A model generated the notes under the pieces. That model saw only the letters and a list, made by a program, of their open reading frames with translations. It ran no database searches and was not told the DNA's origin. From Castellaniella denitrificans (lineage in GTDB: Bacteria > Pseudomonadota > Gammaproteobacteria > Burkholderiales > Burkholderiaceae_B): DNA of 64,000 bases. The stretch covers positions 496,001 to 560,000 of the forward strand of contig NZ_JBHSEZ010000028.1 in assembly GCF_042653765.1 (NCBI RefSeq), given 5' to 3'. The translations under genes were made by a program, and so were the position numbers. Shown in pieces: positions 44,588 to 53,487 of this stretch (position 1 is its first letter; each line of letters starts with the position of its first letter).

Positions 44588-45439
44588 CTATGGGGCCAGG
44601 CGCAACACGATCACGCCCAGCACCAGGACGCAGGCGCCCGCGATCCGGGCGGGCGTCAGGCGCTCGCGCAGGAACAGGCCCGAAATCAGGATGCCGAACA
44701 GGATGGAAGTCTCGCGCAGCGCGGCGATCACGGCGATGGGCGCCAGGGTCATGGCCCAAAGCGCCACGCCATAGGAAATCACGGTGCCGAACCCGCCCAG
44801 TACGGCCGCGCCCCAGTGGTCCCGGAAGTGGCGGGCCAGTTCCCGGGCCCGGCGGGGCAGGGCCAGACCGATCATGACGACGCCCTGCAGCAGGAAGATC
44901 CACAGCGTGTAGCTGGCCGGCGCCTGCGAAAGCCGGGCGCCTGTGCCGTCCACCAAGGTATAGCCCGCGATCACGACGGCGTTCAGCAGAGCGAGCCCGA
45001 CGCCGCCGGACTTGTGCGATCGCGCGCCGCCGGGCAGGCCGATGCACAGGATGCCGGCGCAGATCGTGGCCACGCCCGCGAGCGCGCCCGGACTCGGGTC
45101 GTCGTGGAAGAACAGGATGGAAACGAGCGCCACCAGCAACGGCGCGGTCCCCCGCATGACGGGGTAGCTGACGCTCATGTCGGCCACGCGGTAGATGTAC
45201 GCGACCAGCCGCATGTAGACGACCTGCAGCCCCAGCGAAGCCAGCAGGAAGGGCCAGCTGGCCGGTGCCGGCGGCGGCAGCCAGGGCAGGCCGAGCGCCG
45301 CGAGCAGCGTCGCCACCCCCGTGATGCCGATGGCGCTCAGCAGCGTGTCGGAACTGCCCTTGATCAGCGCGTTCCAGGTCGCGTGAAAGAGGGCGGAGGC
45401 CAGCACGGCACCATAAATGAAATCGACGCTGAGCGACAT
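44588..45439 (-). CDS. EamA/DUF6 drug-metabolite-type permease, candidate sulfite/sulfate exporter
   Basis: 283 residues, two EamA repeats and about ten membrane helices (SALFHATWNALIKGSS in helix 1 region; SILFGILISGLFLRERLTP in the last repeat). A DUF6 protein named TauZ accompanies taurine genes in some bacteria and was proposed to export the sulfite or sulfate released by Xsc. Position directly upstream of tauABC, on the same strand, supports such a role here, but EamA proteins export many compounds. Confidence 0.72.
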   Translation of the reverse strand: MSLSVDFIYGAVLASALFHATWNALIKGSSDTLLSAIGITGVATLLAALGLPWLPPPAPASWPFLLASLGLQVVYMRLVAYIYRVADMSVSYPVMRGTAPLLVALVSILFFHDDPSPGALAGVATICAGILCIGLPGGARSHKSGGVGLALLNAVVIAGYTLVDGTGARLSQAPASYTLWIFLLQGVVMIGLALPRRARELARHFRDHWGAAVLGGFGTVISYGVALWAMTLAPIAVIAALRETSILFGILISGLFLRERLTPARIAGACVLVLGVIVLRLAP

Positions 45440-45546
45440 GGCGGGAACGAGGCGGCGGAAGAAAGGGCGTGCCGGATAGGATAGCGCGTGAACCGGCGCA
45501 TGGTCTTGCCGGCTGGATTAGTCCGGGCGCGGTAGTTAAATATTTC

Positions 45547-45585
45547 TTATTCATTATCTAAAATGATTTGAATTTATTTATTCAT
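45547..45585. promoter_or_regulatory. AT-rich direct repeats before the YeiH gene
   Basis: TTATTCAT occurs at 45547-45554 and 45578-45585, 31 bases apart (about three helix turns), within a strikingly AT-rich patch (45536-45590) of the 197-base divergent gap. It probably holds the promoter of one or both neighbouring exporter-like genes and possibly a LysR-type site. Confidence 0.4.
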
Positions 45586-45636
45586 AACCCATGCCTAGAA
45601 TGGCCGTCAGTTTCCACTTGACGACGAGCTTTCAGC

Positions 45637-46707
45637 ATGCTGCCCATTTCCGCCGTTCCACACCCCCTGCCTCCGGCCGCCGGCCGCCCCGCCGCCTCGA
45701 CCCAGTCCCGAGGCTCGTCGCGCACGCCTTCCCTGTGGCATGGCCTGCTGCTCGCCGCGGGGCTGGGCCTGGCGGCCTGGTGGCTGGGCGCCCGGTTTCC
45801 GCTCATCGGCGGCCCCGTGTTCGGCATCCTGCTGGGCATGGCCTGGCGCAACGTGCTGGGCCTGTCGCCGATCTTCACCCCCGGCGTGATCTTCAGCAGC
45901 CGCCAGGTGCTGAAATGGTCCATCATCGGCCTGGGCTTTGGCCTGAGCCTCGGCCAGGTCATGAAAACCGGGGCCTCGTCCCTGGCCGTCACCCTGATCA
46001 CGCTGTCCGTGGCCTTCCTGAGCGCCTGGCTGCTGGGACGCTGGCTGAAGCTGGGTGGCCGCCTGAGCACCCTGATCGGCGTCGGCACCGCGATCTGCGG
46101 CGGTTCGGCCATCGCGGCGGTGGCGCCCATCATCAAGCCCGACGACCACGAGACGGCCCTGTCGATCTCGACGATCTTCCTCTTCAACGTCGTCGCGGTC
46201 CTGCTGTTTCCGCCCCTGGGCCACTGGATGGGCCTGAGCGACCCCGGCTTCGGCCTGTGGGCCGGGACCGCCATCAACGATACGTCCTCGGTGGTGGCGG
46301 CGGGCTACAGCTACAGCACGGCGGCGGGGGACATCGCCACCATCGTCAAGCTGACCCGCGCGACGCTGATCATCCCGATCTGCATCGTCATCGCCTTCTG
46401 GACGGCCTGGCGCAACCAGCACTCGGAAACCCGGGTGTCGCTGGCCACCATCTTTCCCTGGTTCATCCTCTGGTTCCTGGCGGCTTCGGCGACGCGCAGC
46501 CTGGGCCTGATCCCCGAAGCGCTGCTCGAACCGCTGCACCTGATCTCGCAATTCCTCATCATCATGGCACTGACCGCCATCGGGCTGTCCTCCGACCTGC
46601 GCCGCATGGCCCTGGCCGGCATCCGTCCGCTGCTGCTCGGCCTGGGCGTGTGGACGGCCGTATCGCTCAGCAGCCTGGGCGTGCAAATGGCGATGGGCAG
46701 CCTCTGA
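45637..46707 (+). CDS. YeiH/COG2855 family membrane protein, candidate sulfite/sulfate exporter
   Basis: 356 residues, about ten helices; family Cons_hypoth698 (YeiH/YadS). Typical blocks are GLGFGLSLGQVMKTG, IGVGTAICGGSAIAAVAPII and WAGTAINDTSSVVAAG. Members near sulfonate genes (SuyZ/CuyZ type) were proposed to export sulfite or sulfate, and E. coli YeiH is linked to a sulfite-sensing regulator, both recalled from the literature. Divergent from the DUF6 permease, next to tauABC. Confidence 0.75.
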   Translation: MLPISAVPHPLPPAAGRPAASTQSRGSSRTPSLWHGLLLAAGLGLAAWWLGARFPLIGGPVFGILLGMAWRNVLGLSPIFTPGVIFSSRQVLKWSIIGLGFGLSLGQVMKTGASSLAVTLITLSVAFLSAWLLGRWLKLGGRLSTLIGVGTAICGGSAIAAVAPIIKPDDHETALSISTIFLFNVVAVLLFPPLGHWMGLSDPGFGLWAGTAINDTSSVVAAGYSYSTAAGDIATIVKLTRATLIIPICIVIAFWTAWRNQHSETRVSLATIFPWFILWFLAASATRSLGLIPEALLEPLHLISQFLIIMALTAIGLSSDLRRMALAGIRPLLLGLGVWTAVSLSSLGVQMAMGSL

Positions 46708-46733
46708 GCCGACATGACATAGCCGCCCCGCCC

Positions 46734-46778
46734 CCGAAGCGCCGCTCTCCATATGATTGGAGGGGAGGGGCGCTTCGG
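46734..46778. terminator. Hairpin after the YeiH gene
   Basis: CCGAAGCGCC (46734-46743) pairs with GGCGCTTCGG (46769-46778); the inner CTCTCC/GGAGGGG adds partial pairing. No T-run. It lies 27 bases after the stop in the 229-base gap before mltG. Confidence 0.5.
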
Positions 46779-46936
46779 TCCGCCCGCCGGCCGCCCGTAC
46801 GGAAAAGTCACAAGCCCTCCGGGCCGCCGTCCGACGTTCCAGTTAAACTGGCGGGCATGAAGAATTACCCCCACGCCGCGCCCTTCGGGCTTGCTGCCTC
46901 CAAAGGGGGCGCTTTTCATCTTGGGACGGCCCGGCG

Positions 46937-47944
46937 ATGAAAAAAGCCCTGCGCGCATTCCTCTGGTTGCTGATCCTCGGCCTGACGGCCGCGGCGGTCG
47001 CCATCGCGGCGGCGGCCTGGTGGGGCTGGAAGCGCCCCGTGCCTATGCAGGCGCCCGTGGTGGATTATCTGATCGACGCCGGCAGCACGCCGCGCCAGAT
47101 CGCCCTGGCCATGCGGGACGCGGGCATCGAGATCCAGCCCGAGGCCTTCATCTGGCTGGCCCGCCTGAGCGGCCGCGACAAATGGCTCAAGGCCGGCGCC
47201 TACGAGGCCCGCGAAGGCGACACCCCCTGGCTGCTGCTGGAACGCATGGCCAACGGGGACATGACCCAGACGCGCCTGACCTTCCCCGAAGGCTGGACCT
47301 TCGCCCAGATCCGGGCGGCGCTGGACGCCGACCCTCAGGTTCGCCACGATACGCTCGGCATGGACGACCAGACCCTGATGCGGCGCCTGGGGCTGGAGGC
47401 CGACGCGCCCGAAGGCCTGTTCCATCCCGACACCTACGTGTTCGCGCCGGGCAGTTCCGACCTGGACATCCTGCGCCGCGCCGCCCAGGCCGGCCGCCAG
47501 ACGCTGGAGCGCGCCTGGGCCGGGCGCGACCGCGACCTGCCGCTGGAGACCCCGTACCAGGCCCTGATCCTGGCCTCCATCGTCGAAAAGGAAACCGGCC
47601 ACGGCGCCGACCGGGCGCGCATCGCCGGCGTGTTCATCAACCGCCTGCGCGCCGGCATGCCGCTGCAGACCGATCCCACCGTCATCTATGGGCTGGGAGC
47701 CGACTACCAGGGCCGCCTGCGCAAGAAGGACCTGGAACGCGACACCCCCTGGAACACCTACACCCGCGCGGGCCTGCCGCCCACGCCCATTGCCAGCCCG
47801 GGCAGGGCCGCGCTGGAGGCGGCCCTGCATCCGGAACGACACAAATACCTGTATTTCGTGTCGCGGGGCGACGGCACCAGCGAATTTTCCACCGACCTGG
47901 CGGCGCACAACCGCGCCGTCGGCAAATACATCCTCAAGCGATGA
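46937..47944 (+). CDS. mltG: Endolytic murein transglycosylase MltG (YceG)
   Basis: 335 residues. One N-terminal membrane helix (residues 7-29), a LysM-like part, then the YceG domain with the catalytic glutamate in ILASIVEKETGHG and NRLRAGMPLQTDPTVIYGLG. It cleaves nascent peptidoglycan strands and sets their length. First of four co-directional genes; ATGA overlap with tmk. Confidence 0.94.
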   Translation: MKKALRAFLWLLILGLTAAAVAIAAAAWWGWKRPVPMQAPVVDYLIDAGSTPRQIALAMRDAGIEIQPEAFIWLARLSGRDKWLKAGAYEAREGDTPWLLLERMANGDMTQTRLTFPEGWTFAQIRAALDADPQVRHDTLGMDDQTLMRRLGLEADAPEGLFHPDTYVFAPGSSDLDILRRAAQAGRQTLERAWAGRDRDLPLETPYQALILASIVEKETGHGADRARIAGVFINRLRAGMPLQTDPTVIYGLGADYQGRLRKKDLERDTPWNTYTRAGLPPTPIASPGRAALEAALHPERHKYLYFVSRGDGTSEFSTDLAAHNRAVGKYILKR

Positions 47945-48612
47945 GCCCGATGACCCGGAGCGCCTGCTTCATCACGCTCGAAGGCCTGGACGGGGCCGGC
48001 AAGAGCACGCACATCCCCTGGATCGAGGACCGGCTGCGCCGGGCCGGGGTGGACCTGCTGTCCACCCGCGAACCCGGCGGCACGCCCCTGGGAGAAACCC
48101 TGCGCGAGCTGCTGCTGCACCGGCCGATGGACCTGCGCACCGAGACCCTGCTGATGTTCGCCGCCCGCAACGAGCATTGGCGCACGCGCATCCTGCCGGC
48201 GCTGGAGCGCGGCCAGTGGGTGCTGTGCGACCGCTACACCGACGCTTCCTTCGCCTATCAGGGCGGCGGCCGCGCCCTGGGCGCGGAACCGGTCCGCATC
48301 CTGGAGGACTGGGTGCAGCAGGGCAGGGGGCCGGACTGCACCCTGCTGTTCGACGTGCCGCTGGAAACCGCCCGCGAGCGCCTGGCGAAGGGCCGCGAGC
48401 ACGCCGACCGCTTCGAGCGCGAGGACGCCGCCTTCTTCGAGCGCACCCGCCAGGCCTACCATGCCCGGGCGGCGGCCGATCCGGGCCGTTTCCGGGTGAT
48501 CGACGCCCGCCGGGGCATCGCGGACATCCGCGCCGACCTGGGCGCAATCCTGGACGGGCTGCTGCGCGCGCGCGGCTACGCGCCCGCGCCCGTCATCCCG
48601 GATCCGGCATGA
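47941..48612 (+). CDS. tmk: Thymidylate kinase
   Basis: 223 residues, dTMP to dTDP. P-loop LEGLDGAGKST at residues 13-23, the DRY-type motif CDRYTDASFAYQGGGR and the lid KGREHADRFERE. Overlaps mltG upstream and holB downstream. The start may also be Met4. Confidence 0.95.
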   Translation: MSPMTRSACFITLEGLDGAGKSTHIPWIEDRLRRAGVDLLSTREPGGTPLGETLRELLLHRPMDLRTETLLMFAARNEHWRTRILPALERGQWVLCDRYTDASFAYQGGGRALGAEPVRILEDWVQQGRGPDCTLLFDVPLETARERLAKGREHADRFEREDAAFFERTRQAYHARAAADPGRFRVIDARRGIADIRADLGAILDGLLRARGYAPAPVIPDPA

Positions 48613-49622
48613 TGGACTTCCTGCCCTGGCAACAGGCGCCGGCGCGCCGCTGGCTGGCCTCGCGGGAACGCTTCGCCCACGCCTGGCTGATCCACGGCCG
48701 GCCCGGCTGCGGCCAGATGGAGTTCGCCCTGGCGGGCGCCGCCAGCCTGCTGTGCGAATCGCCTCGGGACGGCCTGGCCTGCGGCGAATGCCAGGCCTGC
48801 CGCTGGGTCCGGGCCGGCAACCACCCGGATCTGCGCCGTATCCGGCCCGACGCCCAGGCCGTGCGCGAAGGCGCGATGGACGTCGCCGAGGACGCCAAGA
48901 AGCAGCCCTCGCGCGAGATCCGCATCGAGCAGGTCCGCGGCCTGCTGCCCTGGTTCAACACCGCCACCCACCGGGGAGGCTGGCGCGTCGCCCTGCTGTA
49001 TCCGGCCGAATCCCTGAACACCATCGCGGCCAACGCCCTGCTGAAGATCCTGGAAGAGCCGCCCGAACACACCGTGTTCCTGCTGTCGGCCCAGGCGCCC
49101 GACCGCCTGCTGCCGACGCTGGTGTCGCGCTGCCGGCGCCTGCCCCTGGCGGTGCCGCCCGCCGCCGACTCCCTGGCCTGGCTGCAGGCGCAAGGCGTGA
49201 AAGAGGCCGCCGCCCGGCTGGCCGCCGCTGGCGGCGCGCCGATGCTGGCGCTGGAACAGGCAAGGGAAGGGCGGCCCGTGACGCCCGACTGGCTGGAATT
49301 GTTCCTGGACCAGGCGAGCGGCGGCGGAGACGGCGCCGCGCTGGCCGACGCGCTGCAGGCCGGCGAGCCGGCCGACTGGGTGGACGGCTTCCAGCGCCTG
49401 TGGCTGGACCTGAGCCTGGGCGCGCACGGCCTGCCGCCGCGCTATCATCCCGGACAGGCGGCGCGGATCGCGGCCATCGCCCGTGCGCTGGATCCCGCGG
49501 CCCTGGCCCGCGCGGCCGACTGGCTGCGGGAACAGCGGCGCCTGGCGCGGCACGCCCTCAACCCCAAGCTGCTGGCCGACCACGCCGCCCGCTACCTGCT
49601 GCAGTCGGTGCGGCCCCGATAG
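48609..49622 (+). CDS. holB: DNA polymerase III subunit delta'
   Basis: 337 residues, clamp-loader subunit. The P-loop region reads GRPGCGQM, lacking the lysine; delta' is normally unable to bind ATP, so this is expected. A four-cysteine zinc module lies at about 51-70 (CESPRDGLACGECQACR), and NALLKILEEPP is the SRC-like partner region. The tmk-holB-tatD order is common. Two ATGs (48609, 48612) are possible. Confidence 0.92.
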   Translation: MMDFLPWQQAPARRWLASRERFAHAWLIHGRPGCGQMEFALAGAASLLCESPRDGLACGECQACRWVRAGNHPDLRRIRPDAQAVREGAMDVAEDAKKQPSREIRIEQVRGLLPWFNTATHRGGWRVALLYPAESLNTIAANALLKILEEPPEHTVFLLSAQAPDRLLPTLVSRCRRLPLAVPPAADSLAWLQAQGVKEAAARLAAAGGAPMLALEQAREGRPVTPDWLELFLDQASGGGDGAALADALQAGEPADWVDGFQRLWLDLSLGAHGLPPRYHPGQAARIAAIARALDPAALARAADWLREQRRLARHALNPKLLADHAARYLLQSVRPR

Positions 49623-49633
49623 ATTCTTCCATC

Positions 49634-50416
49634 ATGTACATCGATTCCCACTGTCACCTGAATTTTCCCGACCTGAGGGCCCAGCTGCCGGACGTGCTGG
49701 AGCGCATGCGGACGGCCGGCGTGGGCCATGCCCTGGTCGTCAGCGTCAACCTGCGCGACTGGCCCGGCCTGATGGCGCTGGTGGAGCAACATCCCTTCCT
49801 GCGGGCCTCCGTGGGCGTGCATCCGGACAACGATCCCGAGGACGACGACGGCGTCGAGCCGACCCTGGACGACCTGACGAGCCGCGCCGCCCATCCCCGG
49901 GTCGTCGCCATCGGCGAGACCGGGCTCGATTACTACCGCCAGGGCGAACCGCTGGAATGGCAGCGCGAACGCTTCCGCACCCACATCCGCGCGGCGCACG
50001 AAACCGGGCTGCCGCTGATCATCCACACCCGCGCCGCCGCCGGGGACACTCTGCGCCTGATGCGCGAGGAACGCGCGCCGGCCGGGGTCATGCACTGCTT
50101 CACCGAGTCCTGGGAAGTCGCGCAGGCGGCCCTGGACCTGGGGTTCTACATTTCCCTGTCCGGCATCGTGACCTTCAAGAACGCCGCCCAGATCCAGGAC
50201 GTCGCCCGCAAGGTGCCCCTGGACCGCCTGCTGATCGAGACCGATTCCCCCTACCTGGCGCCAGTGCCGTACCGGGGCAAGCTGAACGATCCATCCCGGG
50301 TGATCCACGTGGCCGAAAAGATCGCCGAACTGCGCGGCGTGCCCGTCGCCGCCATCGAGCAGGCGAGCGCCGAGAACTACTGGCGGCTGTTCGACAAGGC
50401 CGCCGCGCCCGCCTGA
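49634..50416 (+). CDS. TatD family hydrolase (putative DNase)
   Basis: 260 residues, metal-dependent TIM-barrel hydrolase. Metal ligands are visible in DSHCHL (His6, His8), GETGLDYY (Glu), IHTR, HCF and ETDSPYLAPVPYRG. It is a 3'-5' DNA exonuclease family with a quality-control role. Last gene of the mltG-tmk-holB group. The ycfH-type paralogue beside holB is the usual one. Confidence 0.93.
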   Translation: MYIDSHCHLNFPDLRAQLPDVLERMRTAGVGHALVVSVNLRDWPGLMALVEQHPFLRASVGVHPDNDPEDDDGVEPTLDDLTSRAAHPRVVAIGETGLDYYRQGEPLEWQRERFRTHIRAAHETGLPLIIHTRAAAGDTLRLMREERAPAGVMHCFTESWEVAQAALDLGFYISLSGIVTFKNAAQIQDVARKVPLDRLLIETDSPYLAPVPYRGKLNDPSRVIHVAEKIAELRGVPVAAIEQASAENYWRLFDKAAAPA

Positions 50417-50474
50417 ACCCCGGCCCGCCGCCCGGGCCGCCTGTCTTCATCCCAGCCGACGGAGGTCTTCCGCC

Positions 50475-51362
50475 ATGTCCCTGTCCACTCCCGTTCGATC
50501 CGGCGTGCGGCGCCGCCTGCCGCACGGCCCGATCCCGGCCCTGGCGCTGGTCCTGGCCCTGGGGGCCGGCCTGCCGCCCGCGGCCTGCGCCCAGCAGGCG
50601 CCGACGGCCGACTGGTGGTCGGCCATCCGCCGCGACGACGTGTCCGCCGTCCAGGGCATGCTGCTGCGCTACACCGACCCCAACGCGCTCAACGCCCTGG
50701 GCAACCCCGCGTTGACCCAGGCGGTGCGGGACCAGTCCTGGAAGGTGTTCGACGCCCTGCGCGCGGCGCCCGACGTGCGGATCGACGAGCCCAACGCCCG
50801 GGACGAGACGGCGCTGATGTACCTGTGCATCCTGGGCCAGACCGACCGGGCCCGGGCGCTCATCGCCGCGGGCGCCCAGGTCAACCGCCTGGGGTGGACG
50901 CCGCTGCACTATGCCGCGTCCAAGGCGCAGGTCGATACGGCCCGCATGCTGATCGAGCACGGGGCCATCGTCAATGCGCCCGGTCCGGACGGGACCACGC
51001 CGCTGATGATGGCGGCCCTGTCCGGCAAGCCGGAAATCGTCCGCCTGCTGCTGGCGCGAGGCGCCGATCCGACCATGTTCAACGCCGCCCATGAAACCGC
51101 GGCGGACTGGGCGCGCAAGCGCAACCACCAGGCCCTGGCCGACGCCCTGGACGATGCCGCCGCCCGCAAGGCGCAGAGCCGGCGGGGCGGAGCCGCCGCT
51201 CCGGCCGCGGCCGGAAGGGCGGGGGCCGCGCAGGCGCCCGCGCCCACGGGACCGGCCGCCGCGTCGCCGGCGCCGGACGCCAAGACGGACGCGGGAGACG
51301 AATCCTCGTTCTCGCGCTACTTCGACCTGGGCCGCTTCGAAGACACGCCGCAGGGCCGATGA
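50475..51362 (+). CDS. Secreted ankyrin-repeat protein
   Basis: 295 residues. A signal peptide ends near ACA-QQ (residue 39). Four to five ankyrin repeats follow (about 45-225), the clearest WTPLHYAASKAQVDTARMLIEHGAIVN (two parts: WTPLHYAASK, ARMLIEHGAIVN) and TTPLMMAALSGKPEIVRLLLARGADP in the next. An Ala/Pro-rich tail (230-275) and a short acidic-aromatic end (SFSRYFDLGRFEDT) finish it. Probably a periplasmic protein-binding scaffold; partner unknown. Confidence 0.85.
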   Translation: MSLSTPVRSGVRRRLPHGPIPALALVLALGAGLPPAACAQQAPTADWWSAIRRDDVSAVQGMLLRYTDPNALNALGNPALTQAVRDQSWKVFDALRAAPDVRIDEPNARDETALMYLCILGQTDRARALIAAGAQVNRLGWTPLHYAASKAQVDTARMLIEHGAIVNAPGPDGTTPLMMAALSGKPEIVRLLLARGADPTMFNAAHETAADWARKRNHQALADALDDAAARKAQSRRGGAAAPAAAGRAGAAQAPAPTGPAAASPAPDAKTDAGDESSFSRYFDLGRFEDTPQGR

Positions 51363-51455
51363 GCCCGGCGGCGCCGGGCGGCGCGCATCCCCGGTCCGGC
51401 GGCGCGGCGCCCCCGGCCGGAAGCCCGGGAGCGCCGGTGTCCCGCGGACGAGGCA

Positions 51456-52529
51456 CTAGTTCAGGAACACCCGCGCTTGGCGGAGCCGGGCGATGAAGCG
51501 CCGGTGGCCCTGCGCCCGGATCCGATCGAATTCCAGGCTCGGCATCACCACCTCGATGATCTCCTGGGTGTCCTCGCGGCGCAGTTCCAGCTGCGCCAGC
51601 GGCCCGAAGGCATGCGCCCGCTGCAGGTTCACCAGCAGGCCGTGTCCGGCGGGCGGCGGTTCCGCCGCCGGCAGCGGCTCGATCTGGATGTCGTGCGGCC
51701 GGACATAGGCCGTTCCCGGCGCGTCGGCCGCGCCCTCCAGGCCCGGCATGTCCAGGGCCGCGCCGCCCGTGTGCAGCCGCCCGTCGCGCACCCGGCCGTG
51801 GAACAGGTTCACGTGCCCCAGGAAGCCGTAGACGAAAGCGGTCTCGGGCGCATCATAGACCGCCTGCGGCGCGCCTCGCTGCTCGACCCGGCCCTTGTTC
51901 ATGATGACGATCTCGTCGGCGACTTCCAGGGCCTCTTCCTGGTCGTGCGTGACGAACAGGCTGGTCATGTGCAGCTCGTCGTGCAGGCGGCGCAGCCAGC
52001 GCCGCAGTTCCTTGCGGACCTTGGCGTCCAGCGCGCCGAAAGGCTCGTCCAGCAGCAGTACGCGCGGCTCCACCGCCAGGGCGCGGGCCAGGGCGATGCG
52101 CTGGCGCTGGCCGCCGGACAGGGCCGCCGGCCGGCGGTCGGCCAGCCAGTCCAGCTGCACCAGCTCCAGCAGCCCCATGACCTTCTCGCGGATCCGGCGC
52201 TCGTCCGGCCGCTGCGCGCGCGGCTTGACGCGCAGGCCGAAGGCGACGTTCTCGAACACCGTCATGTGCTTGAAGAGCGCGTAGTGCTGGAACACGAAGC
52301 CGACCTGGCGCTGGCGGACGTGCGTATGGGACGCGTCCTGGCCCTCCAGCAGGACCTGTCCCCCGTCCGGATGCTCCAGGCCGGCGATGATGCGCAGCAG
52401 CGTGGTCTTGCCGCAGCCCGACGGGCCCAGCAGCGCGGTCAGGCGGCCGTCCGGAAAGGCCAGGGACACGTCGTCCAGCGCCGTGAACGTGCCGAACCGC
52501 TTGTGGATGTGGCGGACTTCGATGCTCAT
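51456..52529 (-). CDS. cysA: Sulfate/thiosulfate ABC transporter ATP-binding protein
   Basis: 357 residues. Walker A GPSGCGKT at 35-42, signature LSGGQRQRIALARAL, Walker B VLLLDEPFGALD, then the TOBE-like regulatory domain (about 240-350) typical of CysA. ATG 52529 overlaps the cysW stop (ATGA). A longer upstream frame is not used because it would run back into cysW. Confidence 0.95.
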   Translation of the reverse strand: MSIEVRHIHKRFGTFTALDDVSLAFPDGRLTALLGPSGCGKTTLLRIIAGLEHPDGGQVLLEGQDASHTHVRQRQVGFVFQHYALFKHMTVFENVAFGLRVKPRAQRPDERRIREKVMGLLELVQLDWLADRRPAALSGGQRQRIALARALAVEPRVLLLDEPFGALDAKVRKELRRWLRRLHDELHMTSLFVTHDQEEALEVADEIVIMNKGRVEQRGAPQAVYDAPETAFVYGFLGHVNLFHGRVRDGRLHTGGAALDMPGLEGAADAPGTAYVRPHDIQIEPLPAAEPPPAGHGLLVNLQRAHAFGPLAQLELRREDTQEIIEVVMPSLEFDRIRAQGHRRFIARLRQARVFLN

Positions 52530-53416
52530 GAGGATTGCTCCGATGCGATGCGGGCGGCCTGGGCGCGCAGGTGCCATTCCGCCAGGGATTTCAGGGCCAG
52601 CGTCAACAACGCCAGCAGCGCCAGCAGCGAGGCCACCGAGAAGGCGGCCGCGAAGTTGTATTCGTTGTAGAGGATTTCCACGTGCAGCGGCAGGGTGTTG
52701 GTCAGGCCGCGGATGTGGCCGGACACCACCGACACCGCGCCGAATTCCCCCATGGCGCGCGCGTTGCACAGGATCACGCCGTAGAACAGCCCCCAGCGGA
52801 TGTTGGGCAGCGTGACGTGCCAGAAGACGCGCCAGCCCGAGGCGCCCAGCACGATGGCGGCCTCTTCCTCCTCGTAGCCCTGCGACTGCATCAGCGGAAT
52901 CAGCTCGCGCGCCACGAAGGGCACGGTGACGAAGACCGTGGCCAGCACGATGCCCGGCACGGCGAACAGGATCTGGATGCCGTGCGCCTGCAGCCAGGGG
53001 CCGAACCAGCCCTGGGCGCCGAACATCAGCACATAGATCAGGCCGGCGATCACGGGGGATACGGAGAAGGGCAGGTCGATCAGGGTGATGAGCAGGTTCT
53101 TGCCCCGGAACTCGAAGCGGGTGACGGCCCAGGCGGCGCAGATCCCGAACACCAGGTTCAGCGGCACCGCGATCCCGGCCGCGATCAGCGTCAGGCGGAT
53201 GGCCGCCCGGGCGTCGGGCTCGGTGACCGCGGTCACGCAGGCTTCCCAGCCCTTGCCCAGGGCTTCGTGGAAGACCGCCGCCAGCGGAATGAAGAGGAAC
53301 AGGAACAGGAAGGCGAACGCCGTTCCCATCAGCGCCAGGCGGACGAGCCGGCCTTCGGCGGCCGGCCGCGCGGCGGCGTCGGCCGGGGGAAGGGAATCGA
53401 GAACGATGGAGGTCAT
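52526..53416 (-). CDS. cysW: Sulfate/thiosulfate ABC transporter permease CysW
   Basis: 296 residues, six membrane helices after a 28-residue leader. The EAA loop is GYEEEEAAIVLGASGWRVF, and MGEFGAVSVVSGHIRG is typical of CysW. It pairs with CysT to form the channel. 71 bases separate it from cysT with no evident signal. Confidence 0.94.
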   Translation of the reverse strand: MTSIVLDSLPPADAAARPAAEGRLVRLALMGTAFAFLFLFLFIPLAAVFHEALGKGWEACVTAVTEPDARAAIRLTLIAAGIAVPLNLVFGICAAWAVTRFEFRGKNLLITLIDLPFSVSPVIAGLIYVLMFGAQGWFGPWLQAHGIQILFAVPGIVLATVFVTVPFVARELIPLMQSQGYEEEEAAIVLGASGWRVFWHVTLPNIRWGLFYGVILCNARAMGEFGAVSVVSGHIRGLTNTLPLHVEILYNEYNFAAAFSVASLLALLALLTLALKSLAEWHLRAQAARIASEQSS

Positions 53417-53487
53417 GGGATCGGAAAGTTCATGCGGGTGGATGCGTGCCTGGATTCATGCGCGCGGGTGCCTGGGGCCTGTTCACG

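Noticed and set aside
48609..49622. Loss of the P-loop lysine in HolB as a sign of decay
   Set aside because: Delta' normally lacks a working P-loop; zinc cysteines and length are intact.
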